From Astropecten irregularis (taxonomy: Eukaryota; Echinodermata; Asteroidea; Paxillosida; Astropectinidae), in contig OZ020263.1 of the NCBI GenBank assembly GCA_963971285.1, positions 6,324,001 to 6,388,000 of the forward strand: 64,000 nucleotides of DNA, given 5' to 3'. The notes under the pieces are model-generated. The model saw nothing but the letters and a program-made list of their open reading frames with translations, had not been told where the DNA came from and made no database searches. Positions within the stretch are counted from its first letter, which is position 1. Each line of letters opens with the position of its first letter. Position numbers and translations under genes: made by a program. Of this stretch, positions 1-11,867 are shown piece by piece.

Positions 1-124
1 CCGTACGTACTGTCTGTTATTATAAAGTCCAATGTTAAGTTCTGTTAAAACAAAAAAACTAGGGGGAAGAAAGAACCAATCAGATTGCCACACGACTGTA
101 TTTGCTGTCAATTCAGTATAATAA

Positions 125-502
125 GGCCATAAAAAAAAAAATTGTTGTATTGGCGTAACCCGCCCGACCCAAAAATATGCCCCGACCGTAAACATTTTAA
201 ACCAAAAAAAAAACCAATAATAATAAATAAATAAATACAAATCGGGAAAAAAAGAAATAAAAAAAATCGCAAATTTCTATGCAGATTAAAAGCTTAAAAG
301 GAGCAAAAGATGGAAACCAGACTGGTTAAAGTTGTTATGTCATTTCTTGTCTTTATTTGACACGTCAAATACTGTGATATACAGGGGGAAAAGCATTTAA
401 TACCCCAGGAAAAATTAAATTAAAAAAATTTAAAAATCCGCCCGCCCTACCCTATTTTCCAAACCTCCGTTACGCCAATACAACAATTTTTTTTTTATGG
501 CC
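125..502. mobile_element. PIF/Harbinger-type MITE
   Basis: The ends form inverted repeats of about 35 bases beginning GGCCATAAAAA and reading inward to a TTGTTGTATTGGCGTAAC segment that recurs inverted at the right end. It is flanked by TAA at 122-124 and 503-505. The paralogous site near 14345 has a single TAA and no insert. A 3-bp TWA duplication is the known signature of PIF/Harbinger elements. At 378 bp with no ORF it is non-autonomous. Confidence 0.8.
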
Positions 503-1892
503 TAAGTTTAACGTATAGGCCTACCTATGGAGTAACCATACAAAATGGTTTTCACGTTTCGCCTTATTCAACCTCAAGCAATTAACACACGTCCATTTCC
601 ATTAGTGAATGCAATTAGCTCTCAGAGAGAACCTTCGCGAATGGTGCTAGCTGTGAGCCTATGGACCATGAAATTTAATTTGATTTTCTCGACAAACTGA
701 ACAAAAGGCTTTGAATCACGTTGAGCTTAAAGAGCTACCATAACCCACACAGTATATAGAATTGCTATATTAACCCACGCGGCCAACTGCAATAATTAGG
801 GTATACTTATTAGTCTATTGTTACCTATATTCAGACCGCCAAGGAAAGTCAGACCACCGAAGCGATAATGATAAATATAATATAATATTAAATCAAAATT
901 GGCCCAGATTTGACACCAACCAAGGTGACTTGAATTATTGAATATTGAAACTGCTGGAAATGGCGGGAGACTGTATTGTATTAAACTACACGTACGTGAT
1001 ACAGTAGGCTGTTTACTGTTTAATTGTTTTATTTATTACCGTACAGATGGAGGTCAGAATAAACCACTTTTTATTTTATATTTATTTTCTTCTTACCAAC
1101 AGTCACAACTCCAACAATTAGACAAATCCAAGTAAATAACTATAGCAACAAACAACAAACAAAGAAGTCCACCACAAAATAAAACCAACAAACCAATATA
1201 CCCAACATGGACGTCAATCCTTGGGTTGAACATATTCCGTATTTCACGTATTTTTGGCCGGGGGCATTATAATCACTCCACCCTAAATTTCCCTCATTTT
1301 TTCAACATTCTTTGAAAAAAAAACATTTAAAAGAAACAAGGTGACTTGTTGTCACAATTTTCATTCAAAACTTATATATGATATATTCGGTTGTTAAAGT
1401 CATGCATGACGCTGATCAGTCTCCTAGCCCTCGTAGTACATCTATTACATGTAAGAATATCTCAGTTATCTGAGGCTGGTTGCCAAACAAGAATGTATAT
1501 TCACTGATATGAATATTCAGTTAAGTAAATTGTAAACATCCCTTTATACGGATTCAGCTAATAGGCTTACACCAGGAAGGTCTCAAACATGATAGGGGTT
1601 ATTAACAATTATGAACATCCAAACTAAAGCTGGATTTATGGTCATGTAAATGTATCCATGTAATATAACACAATTGCCAGCGTAGAGCAGTTTGATCTGC
1701 CATTAGTATGGACACTGCCTTCTTTCAACAAGACACTACCCTGAAATATTAAGGTGAGCAATATAAATATTTACTACAGTGGAGAAGGGAAAATTTCTAC
1801 ACCGTCTCCATATTTTGATATGTTTTAGAAACCAACAAGACAAGAAACCAGTTCACGCATTACAAACTGTTTCCAGCATTGCTATTCTTAAA

Positions 1893-3185
1893 TGTACTTT
1901 GGTAGCATACAGAAATATAAATCTTCACAGATTTACCTATAACTTACAGGGTATAAAGATGATGATGGTAGAAACATATCGTTAAAATGTTTCTGCCTGA
2001 AATGCTGTATATATCCAGTAAAACAATGATAAAAAACAATTGATCTTTTAAAGATCAAAAGTAACGGAGAAAAGATTTGAAAATACTGTGGGCGTTTTTC
2101 GCTGTTTTCTCAAAAATTGGGCACCGTACGGGACTAGAATGGGGGCCAAGTCTTTCTTAGTCCGCGCGGTGATTGTCTCTTTTTTTTCCCGCAACTCTCG
2201 CGAAACCGCGCGAGACTCATGGCAACGACGAGAGTTCAGCTCTCGGCCCGGGACCGCTCAAAAAGAAAGACTTGGGAAACCTGTTTTCACTTTGCACGGC
2301 CTATGGGCTCTTTAGCCGAAATCGTACGGACGCGTCTGATTGGCCAATCTTTATTAAATATATGAATATTCATTATGTAGGCCTATGCTACATCCTGCAC
2401 GTCTACACAGGGCTGATTTATGTTGAATACACAACCATAGCCGTCGCACGTATCTAGCTATATAGCTGCAGTATGACCTTGATAATGAGACTTTTAACTC
2501 GTGGGTCGTGAAATTAATATGTGCATGTTTGTTTTTATCTTCTTTGTGCATAATAGGAATATTTTATAAGTCCGTCTTACCATGGAGGAAGGAAGAGGGT
2601 CTTACTAACTGTAGCTATAGTGTACACCTACGTACATCAGGTACGTGTTAACCTACACACTTGCTAAAAAGAAATATTGACATTTACCGTGGGTATTATT
2701 CATTTCCATGAACTAATGCACGTAGTTAAACTAATAGATTAAGTTCCAGCTTAATACAAAGTGATTTATTAAATCATTCAAATTATTAAGTAATTGAACA
2801 AAAAACATAATTTGAAAATGCTGTCCAATGTAAGTACACCACTGCTGCCTTATTTGAAATTGTATACACCCTCAAATAAAATGGACTCGTCTTAATGGCC
2901 GTCTCTACGGCAACCGTAATGCAAAGCACGCCCCTACGCGAATAAATGAATATGTGTCTAAAACAGGTTTCCCAAGTCTTTCTTTTTGAGCGGTCCCGGG
3001 CCGAGAGCTGAACTACCGCCGTAGCCATGAGTCTCGCGCGTTTTCGCGAGAGTTGCGGGGAAAAAAAGAGACAATCATCGCGCGGACTAAGAAAGACTTG
3101 GCCCCAAGTCTATACGGGACTGAACATGTCACAGATGACTATTACTGTATCTTCCTTGATATTTTCAGCATGGATGTGCATTTCA
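1893..3185 (-). mobile_element. TTAA-family MITE copy, split by a hAT-like element
   Basis: Reverse-oriented, diverged copy of the TTAA-flanked MITE family (best copies 22138-22457 and 43142-43507). Recognisable pieces are the tract with 'acagatttacctataac', the central GATCTTT-AAAGATC palindrome near 2041-2060, and 'gggcaccgtacggg'. The right part resumes after 3112 with 'cacagatgactattactg'. The uninterrupted paralogue is 15700-16003. Confidence 0.7.
2135..3112. mobile_element. hAT-like non-autonomous DNA transposon with ~150-bp inverted ends
   Basis: 978-bp insert with terminal inverted repeats of about 150 bp. The left end starts TAGAATGGGGGCCAAGTC and the right end, read inward, TAGACTTGGGGCCAAGTC. 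It is flanked by the 8-base duplication TACGGGAC at 2127-2134 and 3113-3120. The paralogous empty site in block A copy 2 is near 15896-15903. An 8-bp duplication with TAG-starting ends fits the hAT superfamily; P and Merlin elements also make about 8 bp. The interior has no recognisable coding region. A degraded end of the same family is at 49110-49262. Confidence 0.75.
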
Positions 3186-3477
3186 GCTGTATATTGGCAA
3201 TGCACTATTTCATGCCTAGGTTGACAGACAATTGATGGTGTAAATATATATTTCAATATATAACCAACCAATCAATCAAGAAATGAATAAACCATGTACC
3301 AATCAATATCAACCGATAATCATGAAATATGAACAAACAAACCAACCAACAATTTGCACACAAACTAAAAAACCTAAGCAAAAGCAGGTTGCTTAAACAT
3401 GCATGATTTTAATGGTCAATATTCATTCGATAGAGCTGCTCATTAACGTGTTTATTGCGTTTGATACCGCAATATAT

Positions 3478-3796
3478 ATGTTATATCATACTTTGGTTTT
3501 TATCAAAGAAATACAGATTCAAAATACAGTAGCAGTCCTCTGTGAAAATTTCAGTCCCATACGGTGCACACGTTTTGAGAAAACAGTGAAAAACAGCCAC
3601 AGTATTTGTTAAGTATTTTCTCTTTTATTTTTAATCTTTTAAAAGATCAAAACGATTTTCGGTCGTTGTTTTACTAATTTCTGGATAAATACACCATTTC
3701 AGTGGGGAAAAGCATCATCTTCATACCCTGAAAGTTATATGTAAATCTGTGAACATTTCTGTTTTGGTCTCAAACCAAAGTATGATACTACCTTTA
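3478..3796 (+). mobile_element. TTAA-family MITE
   Basis: Starts with 'tatcatactttggttttt' and ends 'ccaaagtatgatactacctt' followed by TTAA. The central perfect palindrome GATCTTTTAAAAGATC is present near 3636-3651. The paralogous copy in block A copy 2 is 16348-16672, so this insertion predates the duplication. Confidence 0.75.
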
Positions 3797-4542
3797 ATCT
3801 AAATTATTGGTATTGCAGCTTATGCGTTATCATGCAATAATTATTGGTTCTACTATGAACGTCATAGCCTCAGATGTCACCCCTAACCGATTCTAAACCC
3901 TCACTCTGTTAGTAGAGAAGGATTACTAACCGTTAGCAATCGTTACAATAGCGTCGCTATGACATTTTGGACCAGCTAGGTGGCAAACAAACCAAAACCA
4001 ACACCCCCATCCCGCAACTACCAACCCATCCCTACTAACCACTGGCTGCCTTTGGGCACCCATAAACATGAAACCCTTCGCAAATTGTTGAAATTATTTT
4101 CCTTTGTTCATCGTCACCATAGCTGTCACTTTTCAAATCCTTAAAGTTGAAAAGGAATTGTAGTCGCATGGAGGTGTCTGTAACCAAGCAACGCTGAATT
4201 CATCTATACACCACTTGTTGCAATGGTCATTGTACGAGGACGGTATTGCCATGGTAACCTGTCCTTGAGGGAAACTAAAGAGTTTTGTTAAATGACTTTG
4301 CCATGGAAACCACTCTATCCCTCAGCAGGGGAGCTGCATGTCTCATACAAAATATCCCCCGGTTATATTATGATGTCCTATAATATTGTCCTATACTTTA
4401 TGAATGTTTTTTTTTTGCATATCGAAACCAAACAAAAATATTCTGAAAGAACCCTGGCTAGCCCCCAAAGAATAACACTGTGGATAAAGGTACATGTAAA
4501 GTGATATACCTTGATCTGTAACATAATCTATTATGCTTATCT

Positions 4543-4783
4543 GGGGCCAATTTCACGGCGCTGCTTAGCACAACAATTTGCTAAGCATGACATTTCAGTC
4601 TTACTAAAAACAGGGTTAACAACCAAATAGCCATGTGTTATGTATCGCTTATGATTGTTCTTTGGCTGTTGTTGACTGACCATGAATATCAAATGGAATT
4701 TTTAACTGTGGTTTGTTTTATTGGGCGAGACATTTTTGTGCTAAGCAAATTTTTGTGCTTAGCAGCGCCGTGAAATTGGCCCC
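4543..4783. mobile_element. MITE with GGGGCCAATTTCACGGCGCT ends
   Basis: 241-bp element with terminal inverted repeats of about 28 bases starting GGGGCCAATTTCACGGCGCT and continuing into a GCTTAGCA segment. The corresponding place in block A copy 2 (about 17408-17415) lacks it. No clean target duplication could be read, so the superfamily is not assigned. A degenerate relative of one end lies at about 12766-12915. Confidence 0.75.
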
Positions 4784-5196
4784 TGTACAAATCGGGCGTA
4801 AATAATGGTCATAAATATTAATGTAAATACGACGTTTGATTAGCATATCGATAATACTGCTTCAGTGCCTCACTCTCAACATTTCCGATCACCTCTTCCA
4901 ATGTGGTGAAATGGATTATTGTCAAGTCCCTTTAAGGTTCAGTTTCTACTGCCCCTTTAAGCGTATTATTTGCTTTACACGCATCACAACGGGGGCGGTA
5001 TTCTCCCTGAGCCAAACAACAAATAGGGCCATGATTGTTCTTCACGTTTACCTCCCATTTAGTGTTTATTTTATCCTCTGATTTATGTCATATGAACAAT
5101 AACATGAAACAATAATTCATGTGCATGGTTAAACCCAGTATAGCATCTAGCATTTTACCCCTGATCAACCTTGTGAATGGCCCATGGATACACAAG

Positions 5197-5546
5197 TTTA
5201 AAAGTATAGTATCATACTTTGGTAAGAGACCAAAACAGAAATGTTCACAGATTTACGTATAAATTTCAGGGTATGACAATTATGCTGGTAGAAACCTACC
5301 GTTAACATTTTCCCGCCTAAAATGGTGTATTTATCAAGAAATTAGTAAAACAACGACCGAAAATCGTTTTGATCTTTTAAAAGATCAAAAATAACAGATA
5401 AAAGACTTAAGAAATACTGTGGCCGTTTTTCACAATTTTCTCAAAAAGTGGACACCGTATGGGACTGAAATTTTCACAGAGGACTGTGACTGTATCTTCC
5501 TTGATATTTTTGCCCATGAATCTGTATTTCTTTGACAAAAACCATA
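5197..5546 (-). mobile_element. TTAA-family MITE (copy-1-specific insertion)
   Basis: Reverse-oriented copy beginning after TTTAA with 'tagtatcatactttggtaag'. It carries the central GATCTTTTAAAAGATC palindrome and ends in 'tttgacaaaaaccata'. The last ~25 bases of the terminus are missing. Block A copy 2 reads straight through this site at about 17805-17815, so the insertion postdates the duplication. Confidence 0.75.
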
Positions 5547-5861
5547 GTGATGATGAGGTCTCTCCGAGTGTTGTGCACAAGCCAAACAGGTCAAGAATCC
5601 ACGGTGAAGGACGCATTTAATTCATTGTTTGGTTATAATAATTAGTTTCTCGAGATATTCTGTATTTGAAGGATAGTGTTATTGTATACTGATCCCACTA
5701 GTGTGACTTGCAAAGGGTAAACTCAATGGTTGACTCAGAAAATAGCCATGATTCTTCGCTAGTTTCGGCTAGTCATACAGCCTACTTTTAAGCCATCGTT
5801 TCTTTCCGTACGTTGTATGTAATACGGCTGTGTGCCGTTCAGTGCTGTGTACGATATGAGT

Positions 5862-6056
5862 AGGGAGCTTAGATTTTCAAGTTGACTACGTCGACTGATG
5901 CATGATTGCGTCATGCCTAGTCTTTGCGCATGCGTCAAGTCATCGCCAACGTTGTCCCAGTGAGTCGAGGACGCACAAAATATGGTTTTGACGTTCAGCA
6001 GGACGGTGTTGTCGACGTGAACGAAGTCCACGTTGACACCAATCTAAAGCTCCCTG
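5862..6056. mobile_element. Small MITE with AGGGAGCTT..AAGCTCCCT ends
   Basis: 195-bp segment present only in block A copy 1; copy 2 passes directly from 'tacgatatcag' to 'catcacactg' near 18130. Inverted ends of about 15 bases (AGGGAGCTTAGATT and its complement), with further imperfect pairing inward around GACTACGTCGAC and GTCGACGTGAACG. No target duplication could be recognised. Confidence 0.6.
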
Positions 6057-6554
6057 TTATCACACTATGTACGTACACAATGGGTATACCCAAGTACTGT
6101 TACATGTACAAGATGTATTATACACTGTATAATACATCATGTACTGTTTACGCCATGTACAGTACATGTAGCTAATGCGTATCGCTGGTTTCGCACAGGG
6201 ACATGAGGCCAGAATTAATATCACTTAAATTATTTTCTGAATATCGGCAACATTGTCAGTTTCTTTATAATTATGGCCTTATTGTAACCGTTATTGATTT
6301 AGGGGGCTCACCTGACTGAAATATGCCTACATTTTACAACATGTACAAGTGGTTAGTATACAATGGCATTGTATTGTGAACGGTGACGACCCAAAGAGTT
6401 CTGGGTAAGCATCTTGCTTATTTCATTACATCACATGAGGGCTTTTTAAGTATCCTAAATATCAAGCCATATATCGTGTATATTGCATTGCATAATTTGT
6501 TTACCAAACCATCTGAATGGAACCGTGGGTATATTACCATTAACATTGACCACA

Positions 6555-6755
6555 GCTTGCTCGGTGGCCTAGCGGTATGGTATCTGTAAGCAGGTGGTCG
6601 TGGGTTCGAATCCTACATATGCCAGCACATGATTTGTTCATGTGCACTTAACAAGCACCGAGTATTTAGTGCTCATCTACGTCGGTGAAGGGCAAGCCTA
6701 GTTTGCATATTATCTACCTCCTGACCAATTTTAAGCGTTTTAACATAGATGACCA
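6555..6755 (+). mobile_element. tRNA-derived SINE
   Basis: tRNA-like 5' part with an RNA polymerase III A box (TGGCCTAGCGG) and B box (GGGTTCGAATCC), then a body containing 'catgtgcactt', 'tctacgtcggtgaagggcaa' and 'ttgcatattatcta'. The same element occurs at 18591-18800 and on the minus strand at 44373-44600 and 44652-44817. Present in both block A copies, so older than the duplication. Confidence 0.8.
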
Positions 6756-6838
6756 ATAACATGGATGTATTATTTCATGGGATATATAATTGGGGTCAAT
6801 TGTTGTGAATATAGACAGTAAACCCAAAAATCCGAATT

Positions 6839-7924
6839 ACTCTTCTAAAGACTTCCGAGGACCTCTTGAAACAGGATGACTTGGTATCGTGCACCAGCTT
6901 TGGCTCTATTAAATCCATTCATTTCAAAATGACAGGTTTTAAAGAGCCAGCTTTTAGCTTCGGTTTGGAAAGTAGATTCTCTATTTTTAACAGATTTATT
7001 CTTGACCGTTGATATTGTATTGTGACGCAGAAAACACTTAAAAAGAAATGCAAAATGTGGGATTGAACACGAATATTCAATGAACCAAATTGAACAGCAT
7101 TAAATGCCCTCGAGTTGTTTCCGAAATAGAAACGATTAGAATCCAAACGTTGCGATGCATCACATAGATAAGATGCGTCTCATATTTCTGATAATATGCT
7201 TCCTAAGTTACGATGCGATTTATATCACAGGTTCAAAATAATTGAGGTCTTATTTCAGCTATAATCATGCCTCAATCCCCTCATTTTGTTATTTTGCGCT
7301 GCTGGTAGATAGTGTGGTATAGGCAGAGAATAGTTTAAGCACTGAACCTGGACTCCACTTTGAATGTGCCAAGGCATGGACCTTATCGGAGATAGCTTGT
7401 TTTCGGCGCTGCGCGTGCGCGCGCAAAGGACGCGGGTAATTTTGGGTTTTAAAGTTTTTACAAACGCGTTGACAAGCGTACACTCGTATAACTTAAGTTG
7501 TCTTTTTTCCTAGAAGAAAGCCTTGCTTGGAGTTGTTTAACATAACGATGCTGCACAACGGTCCATGGAATGTTACTATCGAGTCACTTGTTCAAGCGGT
7601 GTAAAGTTGAGTACTTATTCATAGTTGAATTTTCATGTCCATACGTTCTATGCACTCAGCTCCTGCCCTAACAACCCTGTGTTTCCCAGAGTGCTTTGCG
7701 CACAACCAGTTATGCGCTATCCTCGATAAGGTCCATGGTGTCTTAATAACACAGAATGATACCATTCTGAATTGTGGGAGCAACATATGGTCTGCAGAGT
7801 GTCAAACTCACTGCTATTTGACGCTGTCATGCTTTTACGTCGATAATTAATGATAGCAAGATATCAAAATGTAAATGTTGAAGAAATGACTTGAATAGAC
7901 CGATCCAAAAAGTCCCTCCCACTC
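6839..7924. other. No recognisable gene
   Basis: AT-rich sequence with short open frames only. None shows a domain, splice-compatible conserved peptide or repeat that I recognise. Confidence 0.5.
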
Positions 7925-8443
7925 ATAGAGCTATATTAAAATTAATTTTAATAGATACGTTCTCACACACCAAAAAGCGCGACTATTTGGGTCGCGATTT
8001 GGAGCGCGACCCAAATAGTCGCGCTCTTTGTCGTGTTCACACAGCCAAAAAAGCGCGACCCAAATCGCACCGGTACGATTTCTATCAAACTGCGCGTACG
8101 CGATTCTAAATGTTTAGCGTGAAGTTGGCATGCATCCTGTGCTTAACTCGCGCGCCCGCCTTGCATGATGGGATATAAAAAACCGGTATTTTTTGGTGCA
8201 CCGTTCACACAGCAAATAATCGCGACTATTTGCAAAAAGACGCACTACTGCAACTAGTGCGATTTGGAGCGATTATTAGTGCGATATAGTCGCGATTATT
8301 TGTGTTCCCACACAAATTAGCGCGACTATTTGGGTCGCGCTCCAAATCGCGACCCAAATAGTCGCGCTTTTTTGGTGTGTGAGAACGTGCCTATAGTCGC
8401 GCTTTTTTGGTGTGTGAGAACGTGCCTAATATAGCTCTATGCT
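7925..8443. mobile_element. CATAGAG-ended element containing TA-flanked palindromic MITEs
   Basis: Outer inverted ends CATAGAGCTATATTA at 7925-7939 and its complement at 8429-8443. Inside are nested segments ending in 'acgttctcacacaccaaaaa' or 'ggtgtgtgagaacgtgcct' with GCGCGACTATTTGGGTCGCG arms. 7947-8310 is the inverted counterpart of 59219-59576. The same CATAGAG-type end bounds the larger element at 56123-59218. The order of nesting is inferred. Confidence 0.6.
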
Positions 8444-8514
8444 CCCACTGCACATGGAAACGCGTGCATTCCATTCGCGCGTACGTACGCGCGCGTACAT
8501 TTGTCGGACTTCAA

Positions 8515-8614
8515 TAGGCACGTTCTCACACACCAAAAAAGCGCGACTATTTTGGGTCGCGCTCCAAATCGCGACCCAAATAGTCGCGCTTTTTGGTGTG
8601 TGAGAACGTGCCTA
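8515..8614. mobile_element. 100-bp near-perfect palindromic MITE, TA target
   Basis: TA-GGCACGTTCTCACACACC opens the element and its exact complement closes it. The inner arms are GCGCGACTATTTTGGGTCGC-type and there is almost no loop. The TA at each edge is consistent with a Tc1/mariner-like TA duplication. Related termini occur at 7947, 8372-8430 and 59540-59576. Confidence 0.75.
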
Positions 8615-9396
8615 GTGAAAGCATGTCGGACATAAACCACGACTGTAATTGGTCAGAATCAAATGGGGCAGGGACGGTCTATTGTTTTAACTATGAATTA
8701 AAGAGGAATGATCATAAACTGTAAGCAATTAAGAAACGAAACTGGTCGTACTCTTTCGGGTCAATTCCCATACATCCCACGGTGCCGTATAAACAGGTCA
8801 GAATTGATACCAACGAAATAATCAACCTTCACACAAATCAAATCTAATCTCAGCACAAAATACTGTTTCCAATTATCATACATGATGCATGAACCAGTAA
8901 TTAGTAATAGTGTTTGGTCTCGAATCCCACATGATATAATACGAGAGTTATGGAGTAATGGCTCACAAGTTGGGAAAGATGGAAAGTGCATGTTCATGGC
9001 TCGGACACTCAAGTCATATCAATATCATGAAAGATCTGATTTTGCCTTTGGCTGAAAACTCGTTAATCATGAAATAAAATTGAAACTCGAATCAGCAGTA
9101 AGACGGTAGTTTGTAATCCAATTGAGGGACAATGTGCCAACGAGCAACATTTATGACAGATGAAATGTGGAATGAGTTACTAGAGACAACTGCAATAAGA
9201 TTAACGTACCAAGTCTAACAATAATGAACTTAATATATGTTTAGTTGCTGAGCAATGTTGCATGCTCGGACTACGGTACTCTATAAGTACCCTTTTTATT
9301 GGCTGATAACCACATAATTTATCTCGCCAAGTTATCTTTTGAAGATTACTAAGAGTAAAATAATGCAGTATTCTGTCTAGACAAGTCAATTTATTG
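8615..9396. other. No recognisable gene
   Basis: Nothing beyond short shadow ORFs could be supported here. Confidence 0.5.
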
Positions 9397-9905
9397 TAAT
9401 AGTCCAGGAGCCCAGCAGGTTTTAATAATAATTTCGAGTGCAACAGGTTTGAAGTGTGGGATATGTAGGTCTGGCTAAGACATCAAGTACAAAAAGTGAT
9501 TTCTTAAGTTGCGCGAGTGGTGCGTTGGGAGGGGGTATAGCCCCTTTAAGTCACCCAAAAATACATTTTAATCATAATTTCGAGTGCAAACATGAAACAG
9601 GTGTCAGAATGTTCCTTACACTACCCTGAATCAAAAAATACCTCTTAAGAAAATCTGATGCGGTGCTTTCCCTACTTAAGAAAGGGACAAAGGTCAAAGG
9701 CCACTCAATTAGATTACATGATGAGTGCGATACGGTATGTATTTCCGTAAGATTTGTTGGCTAATGTATAATTTTTTTCTCAGTTTTGGGTTATACAGGG
9801 TTACAAACAATCAGTTTTTGATGGGGTTCGAAATTTTAAGTGGCCTTCGCCCCATTTGAGGGTGTGTCCTATTTGGCCCCACCCCCAAATATTATGTCCG
9901 CGCCA

Positions 9906-10236
9906 TTAAAAGATATGGTAAGAAACCAAAACAGAAATGTAACATATAACTTTCAGGGAATGAAGATGGTGCTGGTAGAAACCTACCGTTGAAATTGTTC
10001 CACCTGAAATGGTATATCTATCCAGAAATGGAAAATCTTTTTGATCTTTTAAAAGATCAAAAATAAAAGAGAAATGACTTAAGAAATACTGTGGCCATTT
10101 TTCGCTGTTTTCTCCAAAAAGTGGGCACCGTATGGGGCTGAAATTCTCACAGATGACTGTTACTGTATCTTCCTTGATATTTATGCCCATGAATCTGTAT
10201 TTTTTTGAAAAAACCAAAGTATGATATTACCTTTAA
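9906..10236 (-). mobile_element. TTAA-family MITE inside the left arm of the 3-kb palindrome
   Basis: Flanked by TTAA at 9906-9909 and 10233-10236. The uninterrupted right arm of the surrounding inverted repeat (around 11965-11975) has a single TTTAA at the equivalent position. This provides an empty-site comparison for the TTAA target duplication. The central GATCTTTTAAAAGATC palindrome is present near 10041-10056. Confidence 0.8.
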
Positions 10237-11322
10237 CGACCGATTTTGATAATTGTAGAGGTGTTTTGTGAGTTTGTATAATATCATGTATGGATAATTA
10301 CACCTTTAAAGCACCCAGAAGTCTGTTTTTGTGACTGTAAGGTCAGCAGATGGGTGTTATTATCATCCCCCACCTCCCTGATACTGGTAGGCCATAATGT
10401 ATAACAAAATAAGTTCCATTGTGCCAATATTGTTGTTGCTTTATTATTGTCATCATTAATTTTGCAGTTCCGGAATCTATAAGGTCCAATTCACGTGCAG
10501 ATACCTGCATATAGTTTTGTTTGTGAACCAATTGGAGGATTAGTCCCCCATCCCCTACCACCCCTCACAAAATGATTGGAGGAATAAGAACACGATTCTC
10601 CTACCACTGATGAGGAGGAGTTGAGGGGAGGGCGGGTATCTATAGCCCTTCAAAATCATCGGTTGATGGGACTCGTTAGCCATGATAGGCAGCTCATCAA
10701 ATTATAGGAGAAGAAAATCTCTGATTCAAAAATATATGCTGTCTTGCGTCAACATCTTGTCCCGGAAAAGGCTTCAGGAGTAAACCTCGAGGAAAAATCC
10801 GGAGTTGGAACCCCTAAGGCAGTAAAATGGCATACATTGTCAACTTCCAGCAACTCCTGTATCTTAGCTGGTCCGTCCGCAAGTCAAGACCACCTTTTCA
10901 ACAAACCAGATGTTATGATCATCTTCGATCACGAAGGACGAACAACAAGAATCATTTTTCTCCATGGTTTGCCATTTTACAACTGATGCCCTTGATTATA
11001 GAGGTGTGGGAAATTAAAACCACCTCCGGTGGAAAATAATTATGGAAAATAACACAGCAGATGAGTAATACAGACTAGTGGTTGGTCTTATGGAAATGTA
11101 TCCTCTCAACTGTTTTGTACATTATTTTGTTTTACATGATAGTGTTAGCGGGTCTCGCCTTGAAAAAAGTAATACATTGGCGTGTAAGATTCTTTTTTTT
11201 ATATGAAGATCGAAACAATACTCAGATCAATTCTTCTGGTTAATTGTCTTTTTATGAGTGAAATTACACCATTTTGTTTAAAGTCATATATTTTCAGTTC
11301 TGTGGACAGTTATGACGATAAC

Positions 11323-11867
11323 CCCATCTGCTGAACTGACACCACATATTTACAAACCATTCAAACGACTCCTATCATGAGAATTTTTTTCATGAAATGG
11401 ACGATATACACTACGGAGAAAGGATGCAAATGGGACACGACCCGAAAATGAGGGTGGGGCACGCTTGTACCTACCTATTATTGGACCCTATACAACCCAG
11501 AACTGAAAACAATAGAGTTTGACACAAACCCAACTGCAGAATCCGGTTCTGTCGATTACCCCATCTGCTGAACTGACGGTAAGATATATATACTTGTCGC
11601 CTTGATAATAGTATTCATTTATTACCAACCCACAAAACAAATCAACAATCATGAACATATCTATATCGGTCGTGAAATGGCTAATTATTGAAACCAGCCT
11701 TCGGTCGGATGAGGGACACACCCCAAAATGTGGGTGGTGCACTAAACAATGTACCCGGCAGGTTTCATCTGACTGAAACGGGATTCGAACCGGCGACCTC
11801 CTGAACACGTATTACATACCATACCCCAGTATGGGCGGGGGTCAAATGGCCCATCTGCTGAACTGAC
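11323..11867 (+). repeat. Three direct copies of an 18-mer, CCCATCTGCTGAACTGAC
   Basis: Exact copies start at 11323, 11560 and 11850 (237 and 290 bases apart). A shortened inverted copy is at 10341-10354. The sequence after each copy shares 'caaccatt/caatcatga' and 'gtgggtggggcac'-like tracts, suggesting a degenerate ~270-bp repeat unit. A minus-strand tRNA-like fragment ('gggattcgaaccggcgacct') sits at 11778-11797. Confidence 0.65.

Larger units (their letters stand above)
1..6838 (+). repeat. Block A, copy 1 (segmental duplication with five extra insertions)
   Basis: This non-coding block aligns in the same orientation with 14237-18880. Shared landmarks run in the same order from about position 11 (14247) to about 6800 (18844). 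The offset between copies falls from 14236 at the left to 12044 at the right, a difference of 2192 bases. Five insertions present only here (125-502, 2135-3112, 4543-4783, 5197-5546, 5862-6056) sum to about 2.16 kb and explain nearly all of it. I see no coding exon in the block. Its left end is cut by the window edge. Confidence 0.85.

Noticed and set aside
2088..3235. Open frames in the hAT-like element and their near-copies
   Set aside because: They are translations of the CpG-rich inverted ends in several frames; no transposase motif.
11488..11808. 106-codon minus-strand ORF
   Set aside because: Falls in degenerate repeat units including a tRNA-like fragment; the peptide has no recognisable domain.
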